Positions 21,165 to 32,964 of a stretch of 64,000 nucleotides of DNA are shown here, in pieces (positions within the stretch are counted from its first letter, which is position 1; each line of letters begins with the position of its first letter). A program made the translations under genes and the position numbers. The notes beneath the pieces were generated by a model. It saw only the letters and a list, made by a program, of their open reading frames with translations, searched no databases and had not been told where the DNA came from. Source of the stretch: Bos javanicus (taxonomy: Eukaryota; Chordata; Mammalia; Artiodactyla; Bovidae); assembly GCF_032452875.1 (NCBI RefSeq), contig NC_083878.1, forward strand, positions 60,865,378-60,929,377. Direction: 5' to 3'.

Positions 21165-22019
21165 ACATACCATATACATATTTCTATTTGATGGGCTGCA
21201 TTGCAACAGTTTAAAAACATGCTTGCAATGAATGTTTGATTATCCGGATTAACTTTCAGTAAAAATTAAAAAATTATATGTAGAACTAAGTGGAAGTGAA
21301 TCTAATTTAATAAAATGTGTGTGTGTGTGTATGTGTAAATATGTGGGGAGCAAAGAGTGGGAGGAGATGGCACAGGCACTGTGGGTTCAGAAAAAGACTA
21401 GAAGGAAATAATCAAAATGTTAATAGTAATTTCTAGGTAGTGGATTGTGGGTGATTTGAAAATTTTAAAACATTTATGTATTTTTCAGCTTTATCTCAAT
21501 AAGATGTATTTTTTTAAGAAGAACTATTTAGATATAGTACATATACAGAAAAGGGCATAAGTTGAATATAGGTAACCAGAACCCAGATTAAAAACAGAAC
21601 CTTACCCACACCCAAGGAGCTCCCCCTGCCTATTCCATCATAGTTACTAATCCTCCACTACTTACTGACCTTTCCTGACTTCTTGAGCATAGAAGATTTT
21701 TGCCTATTTTTATTCTTTACGTAAAACTAATCATACAATAAATGCTTTTTAGAAAACTCTTTGCCTTAAAAATTATTCTTATGAAATTCCTTCATATTGT
21801 GAGGTATAGATTCTTTTTCCTTGTGATATGACCATACCACAATAAGTTTACCCCTTCTACAGCTGATGAGCATCTGTGTGTTTTCTAGATTGGAGACATT
21901 ATGAATAGGACTGCTTTTGGTGAAAATATGCCTTTTGGTGAACATATGGATACATTTGTGTTGAACTTATTCCTAAGAATGAAATTTTTGGCTTAAGAGG
22001 TACCACTCAGCTTTATTTC

Positions 22020-22535
22020 TCTATCTCTTAAATGTGGAATCCCTTGTTAATTCTTTTCCCATTTAAGATGTTACATAATATTTAGCAGAGTTCCCTGTGC
22101 TATACAGTAGATCCTTGTTGGTTATCCATTTTAAACATAGCAATGCGTACATGTCATGCCCTCCAGTAGGAGAACTTCCCAGTATTCTTGCCTCGAGAAT
22201 CCCATGGACAGAGGAGTGTGGCGGGCTATAGTCCATAGGATCGCACAGAACTGGACAGGACTGAAGCAACTTAGCATGCAGGTAGGCACATGTGCATGCA
22301 CGTACGTGTCAATCTCAAACCCCCTAAATATCCCTTCCCTTCTCCTCTGGTAACTGTAAGTTCATACTCTAAGTCTGTGAGTTTGTTTCCGTTTTGTAAA
22401 TAAGTTCATTTGTATAATATTTTTTAGATTCTATAGATAAGCAATACCATATGATACTTGTCATTCTCTGTGTTATTACTTACTTTACTCAGTATGACAA
22501 TCTCTAGGTCCATCCGTGAACCAGCATCTTTTTTG
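22020..22535 (-). mobile_element. L1 3' UTR fragment split by a SINE
   Basis: Reverse L1 3'-end wording (ccctgtgctatacagtagat; gttggttatccattttaaac) continues after the SINE at 22170-22290 (ttgtataatattttttagat). Confidence 0.75.
22170..22290 (+). mobile_element. 5'-truncated Bov-tA-type SINE
   Basis: Starts at ccagtattcttgcctcgaga and ends after gaagcaacttagcatgcagg. It interrupts the L1. Confidence 0.85.
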
Positions 22536-22539
22536 TTTT

Positions 22540-22808
22540 TTTTTAGTGATTCTTCTCTCGTTCTCTTTTTTCGGCTGCTCTGGGTAGGCTTTCTCTACTT
22601 GAGGCATGGGCTTTCTCTAGCTGCAGTGTGTGTGGACTTCTCCTGTTGCATTGTGGAGCACGGGTTCTAGAGCATGTGGGCTCAGTAGTTGTGGGGAGCA
22701 TGCACTTAGTTGCCCCATGGCATGTGAGATCCCAGGTCCCCAACCAGGGATCAAACTGGTATACTCTGCATTGCAAGGCAGATCACTGGACTACCGGCGA
22801 AATCCCCA
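22540..22808 (-). mobile_element. CHR-2-type SINE (tRNA-derived)
   Basis: Wording typical of the whale/hippo/ruminant CHR SINE: ttgtggagcacgggttctag, then 'agttgccccatggcatgtga' and the reversed head 'accagggatcaaactggtat'. Confidence 0.85.
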
Positions 22809-23044
22809 CATGCCCAGCTTTAGTAGATACTGCCAACAGTTTTCTGAAGTGTCTGTACCAATTTCTACTACCTCCAGTAATGTATGATACTTTCAGTTGC
22901 TCCAAATCTGTCACCAACACTTATCATTTTCCATGCTTTCTTTTAGCCACTCTGAAGGGTATGTGGTGAACAGTATTATTTTTACATATAAAGGAAAACC
23001 ACACATATTTATATAAATGTCAACAGGAAGGTATGGGAGGAAAT

Positions 23045-24299
23045 ACCTATATGGGTTCAGTTCAGTTCAGTTCAGTCGCTCAGTTGTGTCCGATTCTTTG
23101 CGACCCCATGAATCACAGCATGCTTGGCTGCGTGGGTGCAGGAGGGCCTAGAGGAGCCACTCCACATTCAAGGTCAGGAGGGGTGGTGGTGAGGAGATAC
23201 CCTTCGTCCACGGTAAAGAGCAGCGGCTGCGCTTTGCTGGAGCAGCCGTGAAGAGAGACCCCATGTCCAAGGTAAGAAATCCAAGTAAGACGGTAGGTGT
23301 TGTAAGAGGGCATCAGAGGGCAGACACACTGAAACCATACTCACAGAAAACTAGTCAATCTAATCACACTAGGACCACAGCCTTGTCTAACTCAATGAAA
23401 CTAAGCCATACCCATGGGGCCACCCAAGATGGGCAGGTCATGGTGGAAAGGTCTGACAGAATGTGGTCCACTGGAGAAGGGAATGGCAAACCTCTTCAGT
23501 ATTCTTGCATTGAGAACCCCATGAACAGTATGAAAAGGCAAAATGATAGGATACTGAAAGAGGAACTCCCCAGGTCAGTAGGTGCCCAATATGCTACTGG
23601 AGATCAGTGGAGAAATAACTCCAGAAAGAATAAAGGGATGGAGCCAAAGCAAAAACAATACCCAGCTGTGGATGTGACTGGTGATAGAAGCAAGGTCCGA
23701 TGCTGTAAAGAGCAATATTGCATAGGAACCTGGAATGTCAGGTCCATGAATCAAGGCAAATTGGAAGTGGTCAAACAAGAAATGGCAAGGGTGAACGTCA
23801 ACATTCTAGGAATCAGTGAACCAAAATGGACTGGAATGGGTGAATTTAACTCAGATGACCATTGTATCTACTACTGTGGGCAGGAATCCCTTAGAAAAAA
23901 TGGAGTAGCCATCATGGTTAACAAGAGAGTCCGAAATGCAGTACTTGGATGCAATCTCAAAAACGACAGAATGATCTCTGTTCGTTTCCAAGGCAAACCG
24001 TTCAATATCATAGTAATCCAAGTCTATGCCCCAACCAGTAATGCTGAAGAAGCTGAAGTTGAATGGTTCTATGAAGAACTACAAGACCTTTTAGAACTAA
24101 CACCCAAAAAAGATGTCGTTTTCATTATCGGAGACTGGAATGCAAAAGTAGGAAGTCAAGAAACACCTGGAGTAACAGGCAAACTTGGCCTTGGAATATG
24201 GAATGAAGCAGGGCAAAGACAAATAGAGTTTTGCCAAGAAAATGCACTGGTCATAGCAAACACCCTCTTCCAACAACACAAGAGAAGACCTATATGGGT
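23045..24299. mobile_element. BovB LINE insertion with 5' inversion (twin-priming structure)
   Basis: 23057-23124 is the BovB 3' end in minus orientation, starting with the (TTCAG)n tail. It is joined to 23126-24288, the BovB 5' UTR plus endonuclease region in plus orientation. ACCTATATGGGT flanks the whole (23045-23056 and 24288-24299). This is the order expected of twin priming: flank, inverted 5' part, 3' part, tail. Confidence 0.85.
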
Positions 24300-24363
24300 A
24301 GAATTTCAAAATAACTCAACAAATGTTAACTGCATTCCTACTACTTTTGGGGCACTGTCCTAG
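23263..24363 (+). pseudogene. BovB ORF remnant: apurinic-type endonuclease domain, truncated
   Basis: An open frame of 366 codons from ATG at 23263. The N-terminal part is the BovB leader (LPRSVGAQYATGDQWRN-type block). From about codon 145 it is the AP-endonuclease-like domain of RTE LINEs, with GTWNVRSM, LGISEPKW, VYAPTSN and GDWNAKVG visible. It breaks at 24288, before the C-terminal SDH motif and the whole reverse transcriptase. The last 25 codons read through flanking DNA. It cannot make an active element and is not a host gene. Confidence 0.88.
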
Positions 24364-24599
24364 GCTAATTAGGGATATAGTCCCTTCCCAATCAAGAAGA
24401 TCAGCCAAGTGAGAGACATGGAAACAAATAAGTACACTACACTTCAGTAAAGGAACAGTGATTAATTCTGGTTGGGAAGGTCAGGAAAAAGCTGGCCAAC
24501 TTCTGCTGCTTTTCAAAGTGGAGCTCTGCCCTCAGCATCTCCAAAAGGCTTCCAGGACCTCCCGGAAGCCGGTTTAAGTGCCCTCCTCTGTGTCTCTCA

Positions 24600-24790
24600 A
24601 AGCATTTTCCTCTGTGTTACTTTGGTCACAGTGCCAGTCACACTATACTGTAGTCTATTTATGTCTGTTTCTCTTGCTAGTTCACAAGCTCTTTGAGGTC
24701 AGGGATGGGCTTTCATCTTTATGTCCTGAACACTAGCACAACACCTGACCCAGAATAGGAACTAGATAACCATTGAATGAATAAAGGGAA
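24600..24790 (+). mobile_element. L2 LINE 3' end
   Basis: Classic L2 end: cacaagctctttgaggtcag, 'catctttatgtcctgaacac' and 'cattgaatgaataaagg'. Confidence 0.75.
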
Positions 24791-25197
24791 AAGTCTAAAG
24801 ACCATTCCCCTGTTTTCCCATTTCTAGTTCAAAAATTTAGCCAGCTTTCATGTCAGTTTCACTCTGTAGAATGGAGAATAGAGGTATTAAAACACAGTGA
24901 ATTATAGCAATCAAAACAATTTTAAACTTTGCCGCAAAGAATCAGTTTTCATCTATTAAATTAACCAAGATTTTTATAAAGGGAACAGTGGAGCAGAAAG
25001 TCTCATTCTCCACGGATTGAATTATAATTTGAATAATCTCACTGAGGAAAGCGATCAACAATATGTACAAATTGCCTTAAAATATTCCTGCCTTTAGAAT
25101 ACCTATCCAAATTTTAAACTCTATTTTGGGAAGATAATCATAAAACAAAGTTTTATACACTAGGATATTACCTCTTTAATATTATTGATATTAAATA

Positions 25198-25321
25198 GGT
25201 TGCTTCCCTGGTGGCTCAGACGGTAAAGCGTCTGCCTACAATGTGGGAGACCTGGGTTCAATCCCTGGGTCAGGAAGATCTCCTGGAGAAGGAAATGGCA
25301 ACCCACTCCAGTATTTTTGCC
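25198..25321 (+). mobile_element. Bov-tA head unit, 3'-truncated, with a perfect 21-base duplication
   Basis: Contains the tRNA-like head (cttccctggtggctcagacg) through box B (ggttcaatccctgg) and stops at ccagtatttttgcc. Identical 21-base repeats flank it at 25177-25197 and 25322-25342. Confidence 0.9.
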
Positions 25322-25544
25322 TAATATTATTGATATTAAATAACAATGCCAATATTATTATTGATATTGTGAGGTGTTTGGCTGTGGTGGAAAGGATGCC
25401 TTTTGAAGCAGAGACAACAGGGTTAAAATCCCTCAGATTCTCACATTACCACCTAAAAACTCTGCCTTCGGACCTTTGTTTTGAAAAGTGAGACTAGTGC
25501 TAATTTACTACTATAGTTGGTATAAAGATTATATCATTAAATGT

Positions 25545-25692
25545 TATTGTTGTTGTTGCTTAGTTGGTCAGCCAAATCCTACTCTTTGTGACACTGTGAA
25601 CTGCAGCGTGCCAGGCTTCTCTGTCCATGAGATTTCCCAGGCAAGAATACTGGAGTGAGTTGCCATTCTTTGTCCAGATAATCTTCCCGATA
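25545..25692 (-). mobile_element. Bov-A/BovB-tail SINE fragment
   Basis: ttgttgttgttgcttagttg tail, then 'aagaatactggagtgagttg'; the head is missing. Confidence 0.8.
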
Positions 25693-25737
25693 AGGCTTTC
25701 TATAAGGAATAGTTATTACGGACACATCTATTAAAAT

Positions 25738-25890
25738 GATTTCCCTGGTGGTCCAGTGGCTAAGACACAAGTGGCCCAGGTTTAATTCCTACTCAGGGAA
25801 CTAGATCCCACATACTGCAACTAAGAGTCTGCATGGTACAACTAAAGATCCTGCATGCTGCAATTAAGAACCAGTACAGCCAAATATTTA
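25738..25890 (+). mobile_element. CHR-2-type SINE, 3'-truncated
   Basis: atttccctggtggtccagtg head, 'cagggaactagatcccacat', then 'atgctgcaattaagaaccag'. Confidence 0.85.
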
Positions 25891-25987
25891 AATTTTTTTT
25901 CAAAAATATATGTTTGTGGAGAAGTAAGTCCTACAGTGGAGTGAAATAAAAATTCTAGAGTTTAATTTTCTGAAACCAACCGCTGTT

Positions 25988-27485
25988 CAATTGTTGTTCA
26001 GTCACTCAGTCATGTCCGACTCTGCGACAACATGGACTGCAGCACGCCAGGCTTCCCTGTCCTTCACTGCCTCCCGGAGTTTGGTCAGTCTCATGTCCAT
26101 TGAGTTGATGATGCCATTCAGTCATCTCATCCGCTGTTGCCCCCTTCTCCTTCTGCCCTGAATCTTTCCCAGCATCAGGGTCTTTTCCAATGAGTCAGCT
26201 CTTTGCATCAGGTGGCCAAAGTATTGGAACTTCAGCTTTAGCATCAGGCCTTCCAATGAATATTCAGGACTGATTTTCTTTAGGATTAACTGGTTTGATC
26301 TCCTTGGTGTCCAAGGGACTCCCAAGAGTCTTCTCTAGCACCATAGTTTGAAAGCATCAATTCTTTGGCACTCAGCCTTCTTTAGGCTCCAACTCTCACA
26401 TCCATACTTGACTACTGGAAAACCATAGATTTGACTATACAAGCCTTTGTCAGCAAAGTGATGTCTCTGCTTTTTAATACCCTGTCTAGATTTTTCATAG
26501 CTTTTCTTCCAAGGAGCAAGCGTCTTTCAATTTCATGGCTGCAGTCACCATCCACAGTGATTTTGGAGCCCAAGAAAATAAAATCTATCACTGTTTCCAT
26601 TTTTCCCCCATCTATTTGCTATGAGAGGATGGGACCAGATGCCATGATCTTAGTTTTTTGAATGTGGAGCTTTAAGCCAACTTTTTCACTTTCCTCTTTC
26701 ACCTTCATTGAGAGGTTCTTTAGTTCCTCTTCTCTCTCTGCATTAGGGTGGTGTCATCTGCATATTTGAGGTTATTGATATTTCTCCCAGCAATCTTGAT
26801 TCCAGCTTGTGCTTCATCCAGCCCGACATTTTGCATGATGTATTCTGCCTAGAAGTTAAATAAGCAGAGTGACAATACACAGCCTTGAAATACTCCTTTC
26901 TCAATTTTGAACCAGTCCAATGTTCCATGTTCAGTTCTAACTGTTGCTTCTTGACCTGCATACAGGTTTCTCAGGAGGCAGCTAAGGTATTCTTATCTGG
27001 TATTCTTATCTCTTTAAGAATTTTCCACAGTTTGTTGTGATCCACACAGTCAAAGGCTTTAGCATAGTCAATGAAGCAGAAGTAGATGCTTTTCTAGAAT
27101 TCTCTTGCTTTTTTCATGATCCAACAAATGATGGCAATTTGAGCTCTGATTCCTCTGCCTTTTCTAAATCTAGTTTGTACATATGGAAGTTCTCAGTTCA
27201 TGTATTGTTGAAGCCTAGCTTGAAGGATTTTGAGCATTACCTTGCTAGCATGTGAAATGAGTGCAATTGTGTGGTAGTTTGAACATTCTTTGGCATTGCC
27301 CTTCTCTGGGATTGGAATGAAGACTGACCTTTTCCAGTCTTGTGGCCACTGCTGAGTTTTCCAAATTTGCTGGCATATTGAATGCAGCATTTTAACAGCA
27401 TCATCTCAGGATTTGAAATAATTCAGCTGGAATTCCAGTACTTCCACTATCTTTCTTCATAGAATTCAACTGTACCTGTGAGATA
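25988..27485 (-). mobile_element. BovB LINE 3' half (reverse transcriptase region)
   Basis: Reverse BovB from a tail ending in TTGTTGTTCAG to about 27485. It covers the RT core and C-terminus. Translation is broken, but open pieces include WPQDWKRSVFIPIPEKGNA and HEIERRLLLGRKAMKNLD. Confidence 0.92.
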
Positions 27486-28529
27486 ATACCTCTATTGCTT
27501 TCCTAGTAAAGGCACTGGCTGCAATTAACCATAAAAGAGTCCATTATTGTTAACCAAATTTGCCAAAAGCCTGAGTGAGTTCTTTTAAACATTTTTTCCC
27601 CTAACATAGAAAAAAAGATGTACCATATCTTGTTCAGACTGAGATTATTTCATCAAAATTCAGCAAAAAACAAAAAATTTTCAAAAACTTCTTGAGGAAT
27701 TATGGGTATTTTTCCTTTAATTTTATTTGTTATTCAAATTTCCTACAGTAAGCATGTATTTCATAGTTTGAAACAGATCTTATTAAAAATATATAGGAAG
27801 AGAGAGTGGTGGTACAAAAATAGAGAATTTTGAGAGGAAAAACATGTGGTTTGGAAAAAATCCTACCATTAGTGATGTAAGTGGTCCAAAAGACAAAAGC
27901 TTTCCAAATATGACTTTGTTAATTGATTCTCACAATATTCATAAATAATTGCATTGGTGAAATACTGAAGAACAGAGAAGGAAATCCACATTTGTAGAAT
28001 CAAGAAACTAGTAGAATTTGGGTTTTCCAGGTTACTTAGGATCTAAAGAGGGAAGTATGGAGTCTCCATTCTCAAAATCACTGGTATCATTCCCAAAAAG
28101 ATGAATAAGTTACCCTATAAAGTTAAACTGTTTACTTCTTATACCAATGTTGATGGTCCGAGTTATAGCTACTTCTCCAGTGATTAATGCATTTCATTGG
28201 GATTTAATTATACCTATGGTTTACTTTCCTAAATATTTATTTTCACAAAACTTTTGAGACTTGTGTAATGATTTAGTTCTCTTTAATAAGAGGCAAAGAT
28301 GTCTGGTAATAACTTATAATGCTCTGTGACAAGAAACTGATTTGGGGAGTCATGATTATCCCTTACCATAATAAAGGTATAAATTATTTCCACTTGACAC
28401 TAATAAAGAGTTTAGAAACAGTATTTTAAATATATTTTAAACACTATATTAAAGTGAACATGTCAATTTATTGCTTTAAAATGAACTCTGAGACATTTAT
28501 AAGAATTTAGATAAATTTAAAGATAAATT
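27486..28529. other. Unassigned spacer between two inverted BovB copies
   Basis: AT-rich, with no gene or named repeat recognised. Confidence 0.5.
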
Positions 28530-30050
28530 ATATATGGGAACATGCACAGCATCATCTTTTAGGATTTGAAATAACTCAACTGGAATTCCATCACCTCCAC
28601 CAGCTTTGTTTGTAGTGATGCTTCCTAAGTAAGGCCCACTTGACTTCGCTGTGAATATGCTGCACTCAGTATGTCAGCAAATTTGGAGAACTTAGCAGTG
28701 GCCACAGGACTGGTAAAGGTCAGTTTTCATTCCAATCCCAAAGAAAGGCAACACCAAAGAATGTTCAAATTACTGCACAATTGTACTCATCTCACACACT
28801 AGTAAAGTAATGCTCAAAATCCAACCCAGCTTCAACAATATGTGAACCCTGAACTTCCAGATGTTCAAGCTGGATTTAGAAAAGGCAGAAGAACCAGAGA
28901 TCAAATTGGGAACATCCGTTGGCTCATCAAAAAAGCAAGAGAGTTCCAGAAAAACACCTACTTCTGCTTTATTGACTACACCAAAGCCTTTGACTATGTA
29001 GATCACAACAAACTGTGAAAAATTCTGAAAGAGATGGGAATACCAGACCACTTTACCTGCCTCCTGAGAAATCTGTATGCAGGTCAAGAAGCAACAGTTA
29101 GAACTGGACATGGAATAACAGACTGGTTCCAAATAGAGAAAGGAGTATGTTAAGGCTGTATATTGTCAGCCTACTTATTTAACTTATATGCAGAGTATAT
29201 CATGCAAAATGTGGGGCTGGATGAAGCACAAGCTGGAATCAAGATTGGTGGGAGAAATATCAATAACCGCAGATATGCAGATGACACCACCCTTAGGCAA
29301 AAAGCGAAGAACTAAAGAGCCCCTTGATGAAAGTGAAAGAGGAGAGTGAAAAGTTAGCTTAAAACTCCACATTCAGAAAACTAAGATCATGGCACCTGGT
29401 CCTATCACTTCATGGCAAATAGATGGGGAAACAATGGAAACAGTGACAGACTATTTTGGGGGGCTCCAAAATCACTGCTGATGGTGACTGCAGCTATGAA
29501 ACTAAAAGATGCTTTCTCCTTGGAAGAAAAGCTATGACCAACCTAGACAGCATATTAAAAAGCAGAGACATTGTTTTGCCAACAAAGGTCTGTCTAGTCA
29601 AAGCTATGGTTTTTCCAGTGGTTATGTATGGATGTGAGAGTTGGACTATAAAGAAAGCTGAGTGCTGAAGAATTTATGCTTTTGAACTGTGGTGTTGGAG
29701 AAGACTCTTGAGAGTCCCTTGGACTGCAAGGAGATCCAACCAGTCCATTCTAAAGGAAATCAGTCTTGAATATTCATTGAAAGGACCAATGCTGAAGCTG
29801 AAGCTCCAATACCTTGGCCACCTCATGTGAAGAGCTGACTCATTTGAAAAGACCCTGATGCTGGGAAAGATTGAAGGCATGAGGAGAAGAGGATGACAGA
29901 GGATGAGATGGCTGGATGGCATCACCAACTTGATGGACATGAGTTTGAGTAATCTCCGGGAGTTGGTGATGGACAGGGAAGCTTGATGTGTTACAGTCCA
30001 TGTGGTCACAAAAAGTCGGACATGACTGAGTAACTGAACTGATATATGGG
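28530..30050 (+). mobile_element. BovB LINE with 5' inversion and target duplication
   Basis: 28545-28647 is BovB in antisense (tttgaaataactcaactgga). From 28648 the element continues in sense to the tail at 30041. The inverted piece and the sense piece are adjacent in the BovB consensus. ATATATGGG flanks it (28530-28538 and 30042-30050). The RT ORF is broken by stops. Confidence 0.88.
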
Positions 30051-30627
30051 CACAATATCTTTAGATATGATTCCACATCAGCATCCATATTTAAAAAATC
30101 TTATTCTACACAAACAACTTATACAATTCAATATCAAAAAACAAATAATCCAATCAAATAATGTCAAAAGCCCTAAATAGACATTTTCAAAAGAAAACAT
30201 AGAGAAGATCAACAGGCACGTGAAAAGATATTCAACATCACTAATTACTAGAGAAATACAAATGAAAGCTGCAGTGAGGTATCACCTCATCCTCATCAGA
30301 ATGGCCATCACCAAGAAGTCTACAAATAATGAATGCTGGAGACGGTGTGGACAAAAGGGAACCGTCCTACATTGTTGGTGGGAATATAAATTGGTGCAGC
30401 CACTGTGGAAAACAGTATGGAATTTCCTCAAAATACTAAAAATAAAGCTACCATATTATCCATCAATCCCACTCCTGGGCATATATCTGGAAAAGATGAA
30501 AACTATAATTAAAACAGATGTATACACCACAGTGTTCATAGAAGCACTATTTGTGGTAGCAAAGACATGGAAAAATCTGTGTCCATCGACAGGTGAATGG
30601 ATAAAGAAGATATGGGACATATATATA

Positions 30628-30656
30628 TATGTGTGTATGTGTGTTTATATATATCA
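30628..30656. repeat. Short AT/TG microsatellite within the L1
   Basis: TATATATATATGTGTGTATG, then tgtgttta. Confidence 0.8.
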
Positions 30657-30717
30657 GCCATAAAAATGAATGAAATATTGCCATTTGCAGCAACATGAGT
30701 GGACCTAGAGAATATCA

Positions 30718-30992
30718 CACTGCTGCTACTGCTAAGTCACTTCAGTCATGTCCGACTCTGTGCAACCCCAGAGACAGCAGCCCACCAGGCTCCCCGTCCC
30801 TGGGACTCTCCAGGCAAGAACACCGGAGTGGGTTGCCATTTCCTTCTCCAGTGCATGAAAGTGAAAAGTGAAAGTGAAATCGCTCAGTCGTGTCTGCCTC
30901 TTAGCGACCCCATGGACTGCAGCCCACCAGGCTCCTCCATCCATGGGATTCTCCAGGCAAGAGTACTGGAGTGGGGTGCCATTGCCTTAGTG
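30718..30992 (-). mobile_element. BOV-A2 SINE inside the L1
   Basis: Complete reverse BOV-A2, from ctgctgctactgctaagtca to gagtggggtgccattgcc. Confidence 0.95.
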
Positions 30993-31345
30993 AAGTAAAT
31001 CAGAGAAAGACAAATGTTATTTATCACTTATATGTACAATCTAAAAAATAATAGTGATGGTTCTATATACAGAACAGAAACAGACTCACAGACATAGAAC
31101 ACAAATTATTGTTATCAAAAGGGAAAGGGAGGGATAAATTAGGAGTATGTGATTAACTGATGCAAACTATTATACATAAAATAGATATGCAACAAAGATT
31201 TAGTGTATAATGCAGGGAACTGTATTCAATACCTTATAATAAGCTACAATGGAAAATAATCTGAAAAATATAATTGAATCATTTGCTGTATATTTCAAAC
31301 TAACACAATATTGTAAATCAACTATATTTCAGTTTTATAAAATCT

Positions 31346-32640
31346 TACTCTGAATTACCTCAAGTGTAATCTTATAATCCTCAAATTGTTAATGAATAAT
31401 CAAAAGCTTTTGAAATCTCAAGTATAATATATTCTATTCACGGAATTTTTCAAAGGTTTATAAGAAACAGGCTGTGAATTACATAGAAAGTCAAACCTCA
31501 TGAAAGGAATTTTTCTTATTGTATCAAGTGACATTTTAAGGCTGAGTTTAGTACTTTGTCTTCAAAGACATCCCCATTGAGCATTTTTACTAGAAATTTC
31601 TTTCACTTTAAAACTACTGTTTATATTATAGTTTTTTTGATTCAGTGGCATTTCTTTGTGTTAGATTACCACATTCCTCATAGCAAGCAGCTCTTCCATG
31701 TGTCAGACTACGTGGGAAATGAGAATGACAAACCCAGAAAAGATCAGTGAAGCAAAACCTTTAAGGAAACCTCAGATCTGTCAAGTGAATTGTGATACTG
31801 ATTAGAAGCAAGTGGCTACTTTACTGAATAAGTAATAAATTCCACTTTTAGTGTGATAGTACTATTGTGCTAATAATACTTTTTATACCACACTGTGTAA
31901 AATGTACATTATATCCCCCTTTCTAAAAGGAAATGAATCCTTAACTTTTATTGATTATAATAAAATATTATTTCCCCTCCACTAAGTATTGATACATCTT
32001 ACTCCCTCTTCCTTGTTTTAAATTGTGGTTTTTTGTTTTTAAACAAGCAGGATACTTTGTCTTCAATAACAGACTGTACATTGCTTAGTCATGTTCAATT
32101 TTGATCCTCCATCACGTCAAGGTTGTAGGAAAAGAACTCTTATAAATGGGCAACTTAGTATTAAAAACACATAGGTAAAAGAGTTAAATTTGAATGATTT
32201 GTTGTATTTATATAGATAAATTACCCTCCAGATTTTCTTGAGGGTAAATTTATTTTGCAGAATAGAAAATTGTTGTGATTTTTCCCCTGTATACCATTCT
32301 TTTTTCCTATTATATTTTTAGTTAATACAGAATTGTTCTTTTTTCCAACACATGCTGTAGAGATTAACAGAAATTCCAGGTGGCTGGAGACAAGTGTAAT
32401 AGGATGTCAACGGGGATGTTCTCTGGGCCACAGCTAGGTCCCAAAGCTGTGCACAGAAGGAGGTGAGCTCACATATTCTAAGTTCAGGGACCACCTGTCG
32501 TTAGGCCAGCTTGCCAAGTCATGCCAATACAGGGAAACAGCCCTAACACCAAACATACCCCAAATCACCCCATCCCTACTCCCTGAGGTATAAGGAAGAG
32601 GTGAGTGGAGAGGAGGTTAGCCTTTTCTGAAGCAGAATAT
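31346..32640. other. Intergenic DNA without assignable features
   Basis: AT-rich to about 32340, then a more GC-rich stretch at 32340-32640 that could be an LTR relic. No gene is supported. Confidence 0.4.
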
Positions 32641-32644
32641 TCAT

Positions 32645-32958
32645 GTTGTTGTTCAGTTGCTAAGTTGTGTTTGATTCTTTGTGACCAGACTGCAGCACAC
32701 CAGGCTTCTCTGTCCTTCGCAAGTTTGCTCTGATTTGTGTCCATTTAATCAGTGATACTATCTAACCATCTCATCCCCTGTCGCCCTCTTCTTCTTTTGC
32801 CTTCAATCTTTCCCAGCATCAGGTTCTTTTCCAATGAGTCAGCTCTTTGCATCAAGTGGCCAAAGTATTGGAGCTTCAGCATCAGTCCTTCCAATGAGTA
32901 TTCAGGGTTAATTTTCTTTGGGATTGGCTGGTTTGATCTCCTTAGAATCCAAGGGATT
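32645..32958 (-). mobile_element. BovB LINE 3' end
   Basis: gttgttgttcagttgctaag tail, then 'aatgagtcagctctttgcat' and 'gtcctt­ccaatgagtattca'-type RT C-terminal wording in reverse. Strongly 5'-truncated. Confidence 0.88.
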
Positions 32959-32964
32959 GTACAA

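Larger units (their letters stand above)
20740..21500 (+). mobile_element. Old L1 3' fragment with a TA-rich run and a SINE inside
   Basis: L1M-type wording lies on both sides (tttggaaggaaatacagaat; later 'ttctaggtagtggattgtgg', then 'tatttttcagctttatctca'). Confidence 0.45.
30055..31345 (+). mobile_element. L1 LINE 3' end with a BOV-A2 inserted
   Basis: Typical L1 3' wording: 'atcaccaagaagtctacaaa', 'ctacattgttggtgggaata', 'tgcagccactgtggaaaaca' and 'caacatgagtggacctagag'. It resumes after the SINE at 'agtgaagtaaatcagagaaa' and ends near ttgtaaatcaactatatttc. The 147-codon open frame at 30220-30663 belongs to it. Confidence 0.88.

Noticed and set aside
23263..24363. The longest open frame in the window, 366 codons from ATG, looking like a host endonuclease gene
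   Set aside because: It is the BovB leader and AP-endonuclease domain, truncated before the SDH motif and reading into flanking DNA. It lies inside an insertion with target duplications.
30220..30663. 147-codon plus-strand frame
   Set aside because: Its wording (HCWWEYKLVQPLWKTVW and neighbours) is the standard L1 3' region; no independent gene.
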